Below are positions 1 to 12,916 of a stretch of 64,000 nucleotides of DNA, piece after piece. This DNA is from Metaphire vulgaris. Its lineage: Eukaryota; Annelida; Clitellata; Crassiclitellata; Megascolecidae. Made by a program: the position numbers and the translations under genes. The stretch covers positions 1,616,501 through 1,680,500 of the forward strand of contig CM030870.1 in the NCBI GenBank assembly GCA_018105865.1. Reading direction: 5' to 3'. The first letter of the stretch is position 1. Each line of letters opens with the position of its first letter. Below the pieces are notes generated by a model that was given only the letters and a program-made list of their open reading frames with translations, was not told the DNA's origin and searched no databases.

Positions 1-1034
1 GTTCCATGGAACATGTAGAACATACCTAAATGCGCCACCGCTAAGAAAGTGTGGCAGTTTGTGACACGGTTGGGGTAAGGACCAGCATGACGTCACACTT
101 TCAGCATAAATAAAACCTTAAATATACCTGACAGGAGGTATAATAAAAGACATGTTAAATTGCTCATTAACAGTTCTTGGCCCGAGATACATAAAATTTT
201 AGGTCTCAGTTATATTCTTTAACATTGTCGGAAGTTGAATATCTGGTTTGATGCTAAAAACTGAATGAGAAACTCGAATATATTAACTAGAAAACCTGCG
301 TGACGTAATTTATGGATGATGCCTTAAGGAGGTCCGAGATTTGTGGTGTATTTTTTGGAGGGTACAAGATTTTGTGACAGTTTGTGACAGGGGAGGGTGC
401 TATAAATGGCCAGCCAAAATAACATGACATAACCTACACTGTAGACGGCCCCAAATCCGTCCACAAGGAATTTTGTTTAGACTTAATTGATAAAACCTTC
501 GAAGTCACAGACCCAATTAACAAAGAAGATTAAATGAATATTGCAGTTGGTTCACTCAATCAGAAGATGATAAAAGGAAATTGAATGTTTTGAGAATTTT
601 CATGTAGACCTAATTCCAACCACAATTTGTAACTTTTTCAAACTCAATGTCAAACACGGAAAAATGCAAAGACGGTCAAGGACAAATTAAACCAAAAATA
701 GCTGGTCTGTCAAAACAAAATCTACCGGTGCTCCAAACATCTCACTGCAAGCCTTATGCCCTGAGAACATACCGACTTGGCAGACTGATACAGGGCAACA
801 GGGCCAAGATGCTTCAGGACAGTTGGAAATGAAAACAAACTTCTCCAGTTTAGCATTTCGAAAGGGGTCACAGACTTTGGAGAAAAAATATTTCAAAGTT
901 CAAAGGCACAGCTTGGAAGATGTTTTAGCCTTCAAATCTCGCCCATTTTCTCATCATTTTATTGCTTTCTGGCACCTGTTTCAAACTCTATTCAGCAAAA
1001 ACAGAACTGTTCACTACAAACAGATGGAATAAGC
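1..1034. other. Upstream flank without recognised gene
   Basis: About 1-430 contains pieces resembling the MITE family seen complete at 48205-48519 (for example GACGTAATTTATGGATGATG near 302). 430-1034 has only short open frames of no recognised family; I see no convincing gene, promoter or RNA in it. Confidence 0.4.
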
Positions 1035-1304
1035 CAGTGGTTCTCAACCCGTGGTCCACGGGCCACTTTTGGTCCGCCGTCCGCGAGAGGGAGTCTATAT
1101 AGTGGTCCGCGGTAGATTATCCTAAAAATTAGACGTATTTCAGTAATTTGCGATACGGTTTTTTGCTGGTCAAGAATTTTAGTAAGTTGCGATAAGGTTT
1201 TTTGCTTGTCAGTTGCCATAATATTTCTCAATTTTCAGGTGGTTCGCGAGAAATTTTTGATCTTCAAAAGTGGTCCACGAGACAAAGGGGTCTGAGAACC
1301 ACTG
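1035..1304. mobile_element. hAT-type MITE
   Basis: Termini CAGTGGTTCTCAACC and its inverse TGAGAACCACTG; flanks GAATAAGC and GACTAAGG match at 6 of 8 bases as an aged 8-bp target duplication. Interior carries GGTCC repeats and two TTTTTTGCT(T)GTCA modules. No coding capacity. Confidence 0.8.
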
Positions 1305-1387
1305 GACTAAGGCAGTAGAAACACTCAATCGAAATCTAGAGTTCGGATCTTTTTCAGTAAACATTAAAAAAGTTCATAAGTCGACTT

Positions 1388-2690
1388 TCTGGAGGAGGTT
1401 TTTGATAAGCTAGATGAGGGCAAGGCAGTAGACATAATATATTTAGATTTTGCCAAAACTTTTGATAAAGTGCCCAATATAAGGCTGGCTGCCAAACTGA
1501 AGTCCTGTGGAATAAGAGGGAATATTCTCAGATGGATTCAAAATTGGTTGAAGGAAAGAAGACAGAAGGTTGGCATTAGGGGAGGCCATTCGGAATGGGC
1601 AAGAGTTAGGCCTATTAGTGGAGTGCCTCAGGGCTCAGTGCTTGGGTCATTGCTTTTTCTAATATATATAAATGATATCGATGAAGGATTATTGTCCAAA
1701 ATTTCAAAGTGTGCTGATGATACAAAGATATGCAGAAATATAGACTAGGAAGATGATGCTCATATTTTAAAGGAAGATCTAAGGAAATTGTTTCAGTGGT
1801 CTGTGGACTAGCAGATGCTTTTCAATATAGATAAATGTTCTGTAATGCATGTTGGGAAATCTAATAATGGTAATGAATATTCTTTAGGGGGGGGGGGAAG
1901 GTTCTAACCACAACAGAAAAAGAAAGAGACTTGGGAGTAATCATCCATAGAAGTATGAATCCATCTCACCAATGCATGGAGGCAGCAAAAAAGGAAAACC
2001 AAATGTTGAGAATGATGAAAAGGACAAAAGTGAGTCGAGACAAAGATATAATCATAAAACTTTATAAGTCATTAGTAAGGGCTCATCTAGAATACTGTGT
2101 TCAGGCATGGAATCCATTCTTGAAAAAAGATATAGAGCTTTTGGAAAAAGTGCAAAGACGAGCAATGAAGATGGTCAATGGTTGCCATAATTTAAGCTAC
2201 GAAAAAAGACTTCAATATTGTGGACTGACAACATTAGAAAGGAGAAGAGAAAGAGGGGATTTGATAGAAACATACAAAATAATGACTGGGAAAGTAGATT
2301 TGCCATATGATCAATTCTTTACATTGGCACACTATAGCAGAACTAGAGGCCACAAATGCAAATTGTTTAAGCAGGGGGTGGGTCCAAGAAAGAAATTTTT
2401 TAGTGCAAGGGTTGTGGACAAATGGAACAGTTTGGATGATGTGGGCATGACAGTAGAAACAGTAAACGGATTCAAAGGCTATCTCCAGGGTGCGATTTGT
2501 GACCTGGAGCAATGGGGGGGAGAATATGTCGAGCTTGGGGGGATGTAGTTGTTGGGAAATGTAGCAGAGGGGAATGCAGGAATGCAGTTGTGGGGAGATG
2601 TAGCAGTAGAGGGGATGCAGTTGGGTAGTGGAGGGGGAGTTCCCCTCCCCTACAAATCGCGCCCTGGCTATCTCGATAAACTAGGTTATT
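1388..2690 (+). pseudogene. CR1-like LINE reverse transcriptase remnant, 5'-truncated
   Basis: Translated pieces give the RT palm motifs YLDFAKTFDKVP, PQGSVLGSLLFLIYINDI and CADDTK (first residue of the catalytic F/YADD changed to Cys), then the C-terminal region LEYCVQAWNPF and TTLERRRERGDLIETYKIM. Two in-frame TAG codons (near 1746 and 1809) and a frameshift at the G run near 1890 show it is dead. The endonuclease part is absent. No clear tail repeat was found. Confidence 0.85.
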
Positions 2691-2757
2691 GAATGCAGAT
2701 GGTTACATCAGTGGTTTTCACACAGGCTTACTTAGCCTCCTAAACCACTTAAAATCA

Positions 2758-2758
<1 letters not shown>

Positions 2759-2830
<72 letters not shown>
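2759..2830. repeat. (TTA)n microsatellite
   Basis: About 24 TTA units with one C interruption. Confidence 0.95.
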
Positions 2831-2831
<1 letters not shown>

Positions 2832-2842
2832 CAGAATGACCA

Positions 2843-2967
2843 ATATCACCCAGCCAACCAATCAGAATGAAGGTATCAGAACGCTCACACAACCAAGTTG
2901 AGCCAACCAATCAGAACGCTCACACAGCCAAACAATCAGAATCGCAACCAATCAGAACGCTCAAGGT
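2843..2967. repeat. Short imperfect tandem repeat with AACCAATCAGAA core
   Basis: AACCAATCAGAA recurs at irregular spacing four or so times, each followed by C/GCTCA. Four ATTGG-type cores in 125 bp; probably a decayed minisatellite. Confidence 0.7.
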
Positions 2968-3099
2968 AACAGACATACAGAATAACGATTTTATTGATAG
3001 ATTATTATTATCAGATCATCATCATCATCACTATGATTATTATTATGATAAACAGACGAACAATAGAATTCTCAAAAGTGACGAGAAACATCAATTTTG

Positions 3100-3924
3100 A
3101 TAAGTCAACATCCTTAACCTTTTCCACTGCGTCAAAATGATTACCTTTTTTGCTTGTCAGGCTTTTTCTTCGTTCTAATAAATAGTAGGCCTACTCCAAG
3201 GAATTTCCTATTTTTTTATCATTTGTAAAAAGTGAAATTGTTAACGTCAACTAACTCAACTTCTCTTTACCCCAGCGGCCGTATTGCGTGCATGCACTCT
3301 TGCCGCCTATGGCTCCGCCGCTCCGGGAAAATTCGCCGCCCCAAATTACTGTACTCTTATTACATCTGACAAGCAAGAGCAGGAAGTTAGCAGAGTGGTA
3401 ACAACGTGGATGATGGAGCAGGAGGTCGCGGGTTCGAGTCCCGCAGGATCCCTAAAGGTCGACTCAGCCTTTTTCGTGATGGTAAAATAAGGAGCAATGG
3501 CAACATTGCGAAGGTAACCATAGGATCGGCGGAATGACTGGCCACCGTCCGCTGATAAATGGTTTAGCCACCTATGGGCTGATATGGTCATGAAACCGGA
3601 GATCAGCATCGGCACCTACAGGCTACAGGCACAGAGTCTACGGATGAACTTTACTTTTTACATCTGACAAGCAAAAAAGGTCGTCGCCGCTAAATTTGCC
3701 GCCCCTTCGAAACTTTGTCGCCTTCGCCAAAACCTTCCCCGACAAGCAAAAAGAGGTCGTTTAAAAAATTTGCCGCCCTCGTCATGTGTGCCGCCCATGG
3801 GCCATGGCTAAAGCCATAGTAGCCAAAGGGACGCTACGCCTCTGCTTGACCCCCTCTCCCTGTCAACAACTGTCAATTTTTCAAACCCTCCTCTATTTTG
3901 TTCACGTAATTAATGGACAGCCCC
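3100..3924. mobile_element. Harbinger-like MITE interrupted by later insertions
   Basis: 3100-3273 and 3849-3924 are the two halves of the family seen whole at 10855-11277 (GTAAAAAGTGAAATTGTTAACG on one side, TAATTAATGGACAGCCCC at the end). Between them lie repeats holding AAGCAAAAAAGGTCGTC modules and the SINE at 3377-3657. Confidence 0.65.
3377..3657 (+). mobile_element. tRNA-headed SINE
   Basis: Pol III A box TTAGCAGAGTGG (3387-3398) and B box GGTTCGAGTCC (3431-3441), then an unrelated body and a TTTACTTT tail. Flanked by a perfect 17-bp duplication TTACATCTGACAAGCAA (3360-3376 and 3658-3674). Related copies lie at 25262-25398 and 57542-57827. Confidence 0.85.
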
Positions 3925-4015
3925 TTAGGTAAGTGAAACAGGCGATGACTTTTTCTTGATTGTCAGGAATTTTCACAGGTAAATTCTCTTTGCCCGGCCG
4001 ACAAACCACCTTGTC

Positions 4016-4125
4016 TATAGCTATTTCAAGAAAGATTAAGCGCTTAAGAATAAGCAGCTACTGCTGTGCTGCTTTTCCGGGGCGCTGTAGAAGTTTACGA
4101 GATTTTACTTTACTTTACTTTGCTC
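4016..4125 (+). repeat. LINE 3' end with (ACTTT) tail
   Basis: Shares GATTAAGCGC, AATAAGNAGCTACT and CGAGATTTTACTT with 25585-25690 and, reversed, 42028-42105. The coding part is absent in all three. Confidence 0.6.
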
Positions 4126-4326
4126 AATATATCCAACCGTGGTTAAAGATAATTCAAAAGTATTTTTCTCAGATCGACTTGGGGTCCCTACCTCGGCGCC
4201 ATCGACGGTTTCCCCCTGCCCCCGTCGCTACGCCACTTTCTTCTTGCTGCTGTGTGTGGTTAATAAACTATGCCCATTTTACCAATGGTACCCATATCAC
4301 CCATGTGGGTGGATATAGGCCTAAAC

Positions 4327-4400
4327 CAGGGTTGTCCAACTGGCGGCCTGCGGGCCGGATCTGGCCCGCGGGCCAGTTTCATCCGGCCCGCCACCGAGTT
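4327..4400. mobile_element. hAT terminal fragment (GGGCCGGAT family)
   Basis: CAGGGTTGTCCAACTGGCGG plus GCGGGCCGGATCTGG matches, in reverse, the end of the complete copy at 6509-6948. Only one end was recognised. Confidence 0.65.
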
Positions 4401-5448
4401 TTGGAAAATAACTAGGAGGTTACCAAATTGCTTACTTATCCACGCCACCGGTGACAATGGTTATTATTTATTAAACTTAGTTATTTGCTGCTTATTGCTA
4501 ACTTACTTACATTTGTCATCGCGCTGCAAGTCTCGTTATCGCTCAGTAAAAATTTGACGCCGTTTTGAGAAGTGCGTTAAATTGTTAATGTAATAACACT
4601 CTCGTTTCTTTTATCCGACTTGGCGCCACTAGCATTGATATTGACATTGCTGGAATTGTTAGAGAAAAACCTTTTCCGCAGTGCTCGACTGCTCGCACTA
4701 GATTAGAAAGTCTTCACTCAAAAAAGAATAGAATGGATCATTATTTTGAAATTGAACAGATTCAATCGAATGACACTCACTAGTCTTACTAAATCTAACT
4801 AAGTCGGTAGAATACTTACTTATTTTCTTACCACAAGAGTGACAAGACCACGAATTTCAGCATCGGCCTAATTTGAAGAACTTACAACAGTACAGTATGT
4901 AGGTCAAAAATTTAATATATGAGTGCGGGGTAAGCGACCTTAATTAGAACGCAGGCTTTGTCAGATTTCAGACTCTATTGCAAGCAGTGGCGTAAACCTG
5001 GCGTCAACTTTTTTTGGGGGAGAGGATAGAATCGTCTATAAAGTCAGGCCAGGCCCTCTTTTCGTCTCCCAAAAAGTCGACGAGCAAAAAAGTCATCCGA
5101 AATGAGTGAATGCGGTCGGTTCTAATCCTGGCATCAACACCATGGGAGCGAGAATATAAATTGTTGACCATAGGCACAAAACATCGGGAGGGGGGTTAAT
5201 TGATACACTGTCCCCTTTTATTAATTATTGGGGGACCGTTCCCCGTGTTTTACCCCCTTGATTGCAAGAACATTCAATACGACAGATATATCAATATCAT
5301 ACTATAGTCTATAGGCCTAGTGAGTGCACTGTGCAATATGAATAGACCCTAAGCGCAGTACGAGAAGGTTGAGCGCTGTGTGGCGTTTCCTATCGCCTAT
5401 AACTATGATCAACACAGATGTATTATAACTTCATATATTAATTATTAA

Positions 5449-5602
5449 TGTTCGTATCCAGGACGCAAATGAGAGTGAGAGTCTTCGACTGTGTGAGAGC
5501 GACTGACGCTGAAACTAACTACTCTATAGAATATATAATGTAAGACTATAGCAGCTACGCTATTGGCTGAGGCGTAGCTTGTAAGTGTCCAATCACGCCA
5601 CA
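5449..5602 (-). repeat. Possible short LTR of the Ty3/gypsy remnant
   Basis: On the minus strand a polypurine run (GGGAAGAGA) is followed by TGTGGCGTGATTGG, a TATATATTC box and an end in GAACA, so TG...CA. It lies just beyond the pol stop, where a 3' LTR belongs. A second LTR or duplication was not found. Confidence 0.4.
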
Positions 5603-5708
5603 TCTCTTCCCATTAATTAGGCTCATTATCTAATTAAGAAAATTAATATTTTATAGCAGTTCTGTTAAAACTTTATCAGTCATCTAAAACAGAAATTTAA
5701 AATGTTAA

Positions 5709-6455
5709 CTATTTATATCTAGATGGCTTTCTGACTGTACGGCCAGATCTAGTCTTATATGGTTCAGCTCCTCTAGTAGTTATTTGTTGTTCCCTAGGTG
5801 GCGCTGGGATTGCCTCAGTTGTATCAGATGATGGTTCATTCGCAGCGCTGGTGGAGTGTTGATCTTCATGCACCATTGATTTGTACGGTGGTCTCGAACG
5901 GCTGTCTTCTTCCTTTTGCATTGATGGTTGTCCTTGTCCTTCGCTTTCCTCCTGGAAAATGACAGGGGGTTCCAAGGAGAACCTGACATGACGGGAGCTT
6001 CTTCGCTTGACTGAGGCGTCGTCCAGCCGAAGTTGATACGATCGATGTGGAAGAACGTCTGTAACTTCCGCTTTCTTCCAGTGGTCGTCGGTCGGTCGTA
6101 CTTTCACGCGACAAGTGTCTCCCTTCTGTAGCTTCCGTCGGTTGTGCGCGTTTTTGTCGTAGTAAGCGGCCTGCTTCAATTTTGATCGTTCTAATGCCTG
6201 TTGGGCCTTGGCAGCAAAAGGAGTATCCAGTAGTTTACTGCTGATAGGCAATTTTGTGCGCGTTCGACGCCCAAACATGATTTGCGCGGGGCTTAGACCC
6301 AATCTCTCGGAAGGACAATTTCTCCACTCCATTAAGGAAATGTAGGGGTCTAAATTTTCCTCTAAAGCTTTCTTCATCAACTTCTTAGCCATTTTAACTG
6401 CTGACTCTGCTTTGCCATCTCCCTGGCTATGCATTGGTTTGCATTGACTATGCAT
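5709..6455 (-). pseudogene. Ty3/gypsy-type integrase C-terminal fragment
   Basis: An open frame of 248 residues begins within the integrase core (QGDGKAESAVKMAKKLMKKA; WRNCPSERLGLSPAQIMFGRR) and ends with the basic C-terminal domain (GDTCRVK, RSYQLRLDD). Protease, RT, RNase H and the catalytic Asp residues are missing, so it is a 5'-truncated retrotransposon copy. It is open and therefore fairly young. Confidence 0.85.
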
Positions 6456-6508
6456 TGGCTATGCATTGCACACGCTGAGAAACGTTTTTGTTAAGTTTTA
6501 CAGTAGGG

Positions 6509-6948
6509 CAGGGGTGTCCAACTTAAATCAGATGGCGGGCCGAACATGGTTACAAGTACCGATAATACCTTGCAGTAGCGTCATTCCACACTTTTCTTGG
6601 GGGCGTGATTATCGCCGAGCTAATTTTTTGGCAAATTTTGGCAAAATTTTTGCAAATTATGGGCAAATTATGGCAAATTTTGGGCAATTTTTAACAAATT
6701 TTTGGCAATGTTGGCAAATTTTGGACCAATTTTGGCAAATTTGAATTTTTTGACATTTTTTGGCAAATTTTGTACATTTTCGGCAATTCTTTGCACATTT
6801 TACATTTATTAAATAAACCTAGTCTTAAAATAAAGATAATAACCGGTCCTATAGCTAAAATTGTAATTTTCCCAAACTCGGTGGCGGGCCAGATGAAACT
6901 GTCCCGCGGGCCGGATCCGGCCCGCGGGCCGCCATTTGGACAACCCTG
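6509..6948. mobile_element. hAT MITE, perfect 8-bp target duplication
   Basis: Ends CAGGGGTGTCCAAC and its inverse TTGGACAACCCTG; CAGTAGGG stands on both sides (6501-6508, 6949-6956). A second element with TIR CAGTAGCGTCATT starts at 6573 inside it, with an interior of GCAAATTTTGG repeats. Confidence 0.85.
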
Positions 6949-7346
6949 CAGTAGGGCCTATATGTCATCCGTATAGTAGAGACTTCGAGATGAAAAACAC
7001 GACTATACTAGCCAATTTATAAGCAAGGATCAGCAGCGTAACCGTAACACGTATAGAGCGCTAGACTACTATATAAGTCAGGGGCAGTGTTATTTCTAGG
7101 ATTTTGAATTTGGGGAGGGGTGTCGGGAAAATCTGGAGGTGTCGAAAATTTTAAGTCTCTGCCCGAAAAAGGCTGACAAACAAAAACGTCATCAGGTCCC
7201 ATAACCAACAACCAACCGAAAAACCTTAACAAGTCTCAAAAAACCTCTGACAAGTAAAAAAAGGTCATCCGACTATAAAACTTGGGGGTGTCCTTCTCCA
7301 TTGGGGGTTGGAGCGGGGTGTTAGGGGATGTAAAAATATCCCTTGT

Positions 7347-7682
7347 CAGAGGTCTCCAACTCAAATATCAGATGGCGGTCGCATTGGACCACAAACCCAA
7401 CGTCGGGGCCGCACATGGTCTAAGACTAAGTCTATACGTCTAAGAATAAATGTAGGTAAAGGTCTAAAGGACACAATGAAACATTTCATTACATATTGTT
7501 ATTTATTCTTGTTCTACGTCCTTGTTGATAAGTAAGCAATTTGGTAATCTCATAGTCTTAAAAATAACGGTATTAACCGGTCCTATATCTAAAATTTTTA
7601 TTTTCCCAAACTCAGTGGCGGGCCGGATGAAACTGTTCTGCGGGCCGAATCCGGCCCGCGGGCCGCCAGTTGGACAACCCTG
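7347..7682. mobile_element. hAT MITE of the same family as 6509-6948
   Basis: Shares GATGGCGG near the left end and GGCGGGCCGGATGAAACTG, CCGGCCCGCGGGCCGCCA and TTGGACAACCCTG at the right end. Target duplication not clear. Confidence 0.75.
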
Positions 7683-7689
7683 TTATAAG

Positions 7690-8260
7690 TGTATAGTATT
7701 GCATACATAACATCCTGAACTCTTAAGCACGCAAAATGGAACGCGAGTCCAACCTAAACTAAATAGGATTGTTCAAGCTCGTGTATGAATGGCATAAGCT
7801 CTGTATGTGACTAAAGGGAAAGACTAAAGGTAGACAAACAAATGATATCTGTTTTACAAAGGCGCCGACAAAAATAGCGCTATATGAAAAAACACAGTTT
7901 TTCTGTTGCTTAGGAGAGCAATCATGGCGGCGTAAACGCTGTAGATCATCGTTTTAATGGTTTAATTTAAGTTTTACTTTAAAAGAACAAAATAAATTGA
8001 GAAATATTCCCAAGTGTATTCTGCAAAGACTCATTAACAGACGACCTGTAGGCGTCTAAAAATCGCCAGAAAGGACTCAGAGGTAGCTTACTTAAGTCAT
8101 AGAGAAAATTCTGCCGAATTCTCCAGAAGACTGCAAAGTCATAGGTTCTCACTCTTTGCCTCACCGGTTCTCGTGCTTCATTTCTTTATTTAAGTCTTTT
8201 TTACTATTTTAATCTATTCTTTAGAAGCGTGATGAGCTGAAGCAAAAATTAATTGACCGT
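7690..8260. other. No gene recognised
   Basis: AT-rich sequence with short frames only; no repeat family was identified here. Confidence 0.4.
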
Positions 8261-8299
8261 TATAGCCATGACATGCATGGTCCGTTGAATCAGTCATCA

Positions 8300-8710
8300 C
8301 TCAAAATCCGCAACCGCACGTTTTCATACTTCTTCTTTCTTTCCTCCCGTCGTTTCTTATTGGGATGGACGATGGGTCTGAATGAGTTCATTTCACTTTT
8401 GTCTATCTCTTGCTGCCCTGGTCATTTGGATGAAGTTCATTTGCATTTCTTCTGCATCCTTTTTCTGTCCATGTTTTTTGGTCTTCATTTTCACTTCCTT
8501 TTCACTTTTTCCTTCAACATAGTTGTATAGTGCTTTCTTTGGTAGTCTTTCTTCCTTCATTCTTTTAACATGACCAAACCATTCCAGTCTTCATTTCTGT
8601 ATTGATTCAAGTATCGTTTCTTTTTGCTCTGTCTAGTGTCTTTTCTCTGACCAATTTGTTTCTTATTATTTGTCTACTGCTTACTCCTGCTATTCCTCTT
8701 AATTAGTTAA
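8300..8710 (-). mobile_element. 3' fragment of endonuclease-RT LINE
   Basis: The reverse complement parallels 32150-32590: the segment ending in the RTHRPTQ-like C-terminus and the GAAAGAAAGAAG tail. Frameshifted and 5'-truncated. Confidence 0.7.
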
Positions 8711-8976
8711 TTTATGCAGTCATTAATCGTCTTTCACCTTTCTTCTTTATGGTCCAGTATTTCTTTCATAATATGCTGCACCAGAACTCTGGAACTGAAT
8801 TCCATCATCCCTATGCTCCCTGTGCCCTGGTCAAACAACAAGAGCAGAATCATGATTTCCTTTAAACTTAAAACCTTCCTTTCACAAAAGTCATTACCTC
8901 TGTAGAAATGACAACCCAAGCCTTGCTTACTTTGTCCATACATTGAAAAACTACTAGCACCAATATATAACTGTAT

Positions 8977-9123
<147 letters not shown>

Positions 9124-9430
9124 CTTTATCTTCTCTGTCCTGGGACAGGTTCATGGCTCCATTGTTTCCATTCCTCTCTGCATCTAGACTCTTCTTTGAT
9201 TTCTGCATAGGTTTTGTGATGCTGCTCATCTGTTTTCATCATCCAGTCTAATAGCATCCTCCTTGATCTTCCTTTTGTCTTTCTTCCTGAAGTTCCTGAT
9301 ATACTTCTCTCAATTACTGTTCTAAGCAATGTTTCTCCCCTTAGTACGTCCATTCCAGTTCCTCTGTCTTCTTTTGATGGTGCTGATTATCGATCTTTGT
9401 TCTCCCACCTTGTGTAATACCTCTTCATTT
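9124..9430 (-). mobile_element. LINE C-terminal fragment with GAT tail
   Basis: Minus-strand reading gives KGRSRRMLLDWMMK and AEIKEESRCREEWK, the basic tail typical of endonuclease-RT LINEs. Sister copies lie at 52348-52570 and 42415-42895. Confidence 0.75.
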
Positions 9431-9677
9431 GATTTCTTGTAAGTAAGTAAGTAAACACGAAATTTCTATGTCTGTCCACTTGTATGTATGGAACAACAAA
9501 TGAAACCCTTACTGTGTATGAATGGGTGTCTAATTCTATAATTCTATATGCCAGATTAGATTCGAATTGTTATCTTGGAAGTCACTTTAATGTTATGTTT
9601 TTTATTGTTGCTGTACTGCTACACTTGATGCTGTTGTCATTTACCCGGTAATTGTTTATTTTATTGTAGACTGAGAA

Positions 9678-9814
9678 ATGGACAATTTTTCTTATGAAAT
9701 CGGGGGTTCAGAGAAAGTGAAAATTTTTGAGGATGAGTTGAGAGCCGATCTTGCCGAACTAAAGTCAGAGCTAGAAGAACATGAGATTATCCATGGTGTC
9801 AGTCGAGTTATCAG
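9678..9814 (+). CDS. CCDC162: CCDC162-like exon 1 (start)
   Basis: Residues 1-45, ending in phase 2 at donor AG|GTGAGA. An AG at 9668-9669 after a T-rich stretch suggests the 5' UTR is itself spliced, but no upstream noncoding exon was located. Acidic, helix-prone sequence that begins the DUF4549-type domain. Confidence 0.85.
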
Positions 9815-12800
9815 GTGAGATAGAGAGAGAGAGAAAGAAAGATATAAAGAGGGAGAGAGAGAGAGAGAGATCACTGAGAGTTTGACACAGTTCCCACACA
9901 TGTTCGGATATTGGGCGCCAACAGAAATGTTTCCAAGGGTGACAAAATGCAATAGTCACGGTTAATATTTTAGCAATGTTTTAAAATGCAAAATTTGACA
10001 ATTTTAAAAGAGTTGCCAGAATGCCAGGTAAAGTCCAAACAAAATTAGGTACTGTTATACTTTAATTGAGTAGTGTTTTAGTGCAAAAATACTAGTTAAA
10101 GCCAAAATATAGTTAGTTACAAAATATAGATGCACTTTTTCCGGGAAGCGCCTTCTTGCCCAATGTATCGGCACCCATGTTCTCATAAAGTCACTTTTGA
10201 CTTCTTCCATTTTATTACTATTTCTTGTTAGATAAATTAATCTACAATTTCTACCTATCACTTGTATCATTTGCTCCTTGATATTGTTTAGACAGTTAGG
10301 GCCAAACTGGTATGGCAGTGTCTGTCCAAGGGCCACGTAATTAAATAATTTTCTGTCTGAGGACCATGTACGGGTAATTAAATAAATTTTTGATGGGCCC
10401 AAAATGTTTTAAAGTTTATGTGTTTTTTATTTGTGCTGGAAAAAGTTGAAAAGTTCTCAAAAATATACCCAATACATATCAATTGTGAAAAATTAGTGAT
10501 GACCTTTTTTCTTGTCAGACTTTAAAAAAGGATGATGACCTTTTTACAAAGATAGCTGGGAGGCTGTATTAAACTCACTAGCGGGCCGGATGTGGCCTGC
10601 AGGTCATAGGCTGCCAACCCTGGTTTAGATCTACTGTGAGAAACTAATTTTTACTGAATCGCATTGTGTTTTCAGCTCAGTTGCTGTTCCTAAGGACGTC
10701 CACCACTTTGCCAGAGAACGAGCTCTTGCCATCAAAAGAAATCTTAAGGTTCGTTCAAATTCAGTGCAATCCGCTAATGTCTGATAGTTGTTGATGTTGC
10801 ATGTGAGGACTGTTCATTAGAATAGTCCTGCTTGCAATTGGATATATTCCATAAGGGGCTGTCCATTAATTATGTCAACAATTTTTGGGCAATTTTTGAC
10901 CCCTCCCCTTGTCAACAACCGTCAACTTTCAGTGACCCCCTATAATTATGTCAAAAACTTTTGAACCCCCCCTCACTAAGACCAGTGATGTGTCCCCTTT
11001 AAAAGTTTAGAAGGTTATTATTTTTGCAGCGATGAGACCTTTCTCCCTTTCTTTTGTTCATCAAGCGTCATAATGTGATGGTGGTGACCTTTTTTTGCTT
11101 GTCCGGCTTTTTTCTGTTGTAATAAATAGTATTCCATGAAATTTCCTAGTTTTTATCATTTGTAAGAAAATGAAATTGTTGATGTCAACTTCTCTTGAAC
11201 CCTCCCCCTGTCAACAACTGTCAAACTTTTTCAAGCCCCCTCCCTCCTATTTTGTTGACGTAATTAATGGACAGCCCGAAGCTGTTCTGAGTTGATAAAT
11301 AATTTGAATATTGGACTGATACAGTTTAATATGTTAGAGGTTTTTTGTGTTTTTAAGATTTCTGAGACGATGCCTCTTCTTGCGCAGGCCGATCAGATGA
11401 AGCATGAACTGCTTCTGTCACAGTTGACCGACTATGCACCTGAGTCTCTTCCTCTTCTTGTGCATCAGGTGCAAAGCAAATCACAGAGCACTTAGCACTT
11501 ACTTTACATCAGATTACAGAAAGATGTTACAATTTCAGTTTTAAAGTAATTAATATCAGACAATGGCAAGCAAATAACATATTAAATTCTTAATAACAGT
11601 TATATATTGTATATATTAATTATGTGATCGTGTAATTTGTATTCTTTTAGTATTTTCTTGATCGTATGCATCAATTGATCCACCTCAAATATCTGCATTT
11701 GTTGCGATGGAGGCGGTTTCAAGTTCATACAAAAACAATTGAATCACTTTACACTGAATTCAGACGACGCCTTGAGTGAGAGCACTTCTCTTATTCTCAT
11801 TCATTTGCAGTTTCTGAAGGTTAATCTATAATGAGATCTTTTTGGATCAGTTTCGTCAGAAATGGGCAAAAATTTAGCTTAAAATCCTGGTTTAGAGGAA
11901 TTTTAAATTTTACCCTTTAAACATTTAGGCATATATATAGCTCAATCGCTAGGGAGCTAGGGTTCAGAGGGTTAATTTGGGAGAGACTTATTTCACTTTT
12001 TGGTAATCATGTAGTTGATTTGTTTTGGCAACTAATTTGAGTCATTTGATCACTGAATCTAAAAATGCACCCATTTTGGAATGCTGCAGAAACTTTTGGA
12101 ATAATAATAATAATAATTATGCACTTCTATAGCACCAGTTCTAATACCTTAGGGTATCAATCAATGGTACTTCAAATCCACCCGCAAAAGACCAGGTCAT
12201 TCCAGGGATCAGTTAGAGGGAAAGAGTAAGACCGACTATGGAGGAAAAGCTAATTGAAAGAGATGTGTTTTAAGTCTGGATCTGAAAATACTCAATGAAT
12301 CTGGAAAGTTTTGGAAACGATAATCAGTTGATAATTTTTGTTTCTGTCTATCTTGCCTTTTAAAAATGCATTTAATTTTGGATTTGACTGTCCTCTTTTT
12401 CTGTTCTGTATGGATTTTTTTGAGTAGAGATCTTATAGTGGAGCTGTCTTTGCATCCGTTTTTTAGCATCATAGCGTCTGAATACGAGGACTGTGTGCAG
12501 AGATCGCATCGTCTGTCGGTCACACGGGAGACGTTTCTTGCAAAAGACAATCCGCGTGCGTTGATGTCATTGAGGCCTGATGATGTCATCATCTATTTTC
12601 GTTGGCTAGTTTTCCACTTTGCATCCGTCAAGAAGTTCCAACAATATCTGCGAGTGAGTTATTTGTATTTTGTAATGACTAGGGTGTAGGGTTGTCAATT
12701 TTTTTAAATGCTGCCGGACACCCATCCAATTTTTGAACGAGTACTCAGTTACCCCCGAACTAGCACTATCTCCATGTGACCTCTTAAATGTACACCCAAA

Positions 12801-12867
12801 TAAATAACCACACTTTCTTTGGTCGCTGCAACTAATGATAGGCCACCCAGGTACTTCAAATTACTGA

Positions 12868-12916
<49 letters not shown>

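Noticed and set aside
647..1032. Small protein-coding genes in 647-1032
   Set aside because: Overlapping short frames on both strands without recognisable domain, splice context or codon pattern.
3381..3455. True tRNA gene
   Set aside because: Pol III boxes are good but acceptor stem halves do not pair and the copy is repeated with SINE bodies elsewhere.
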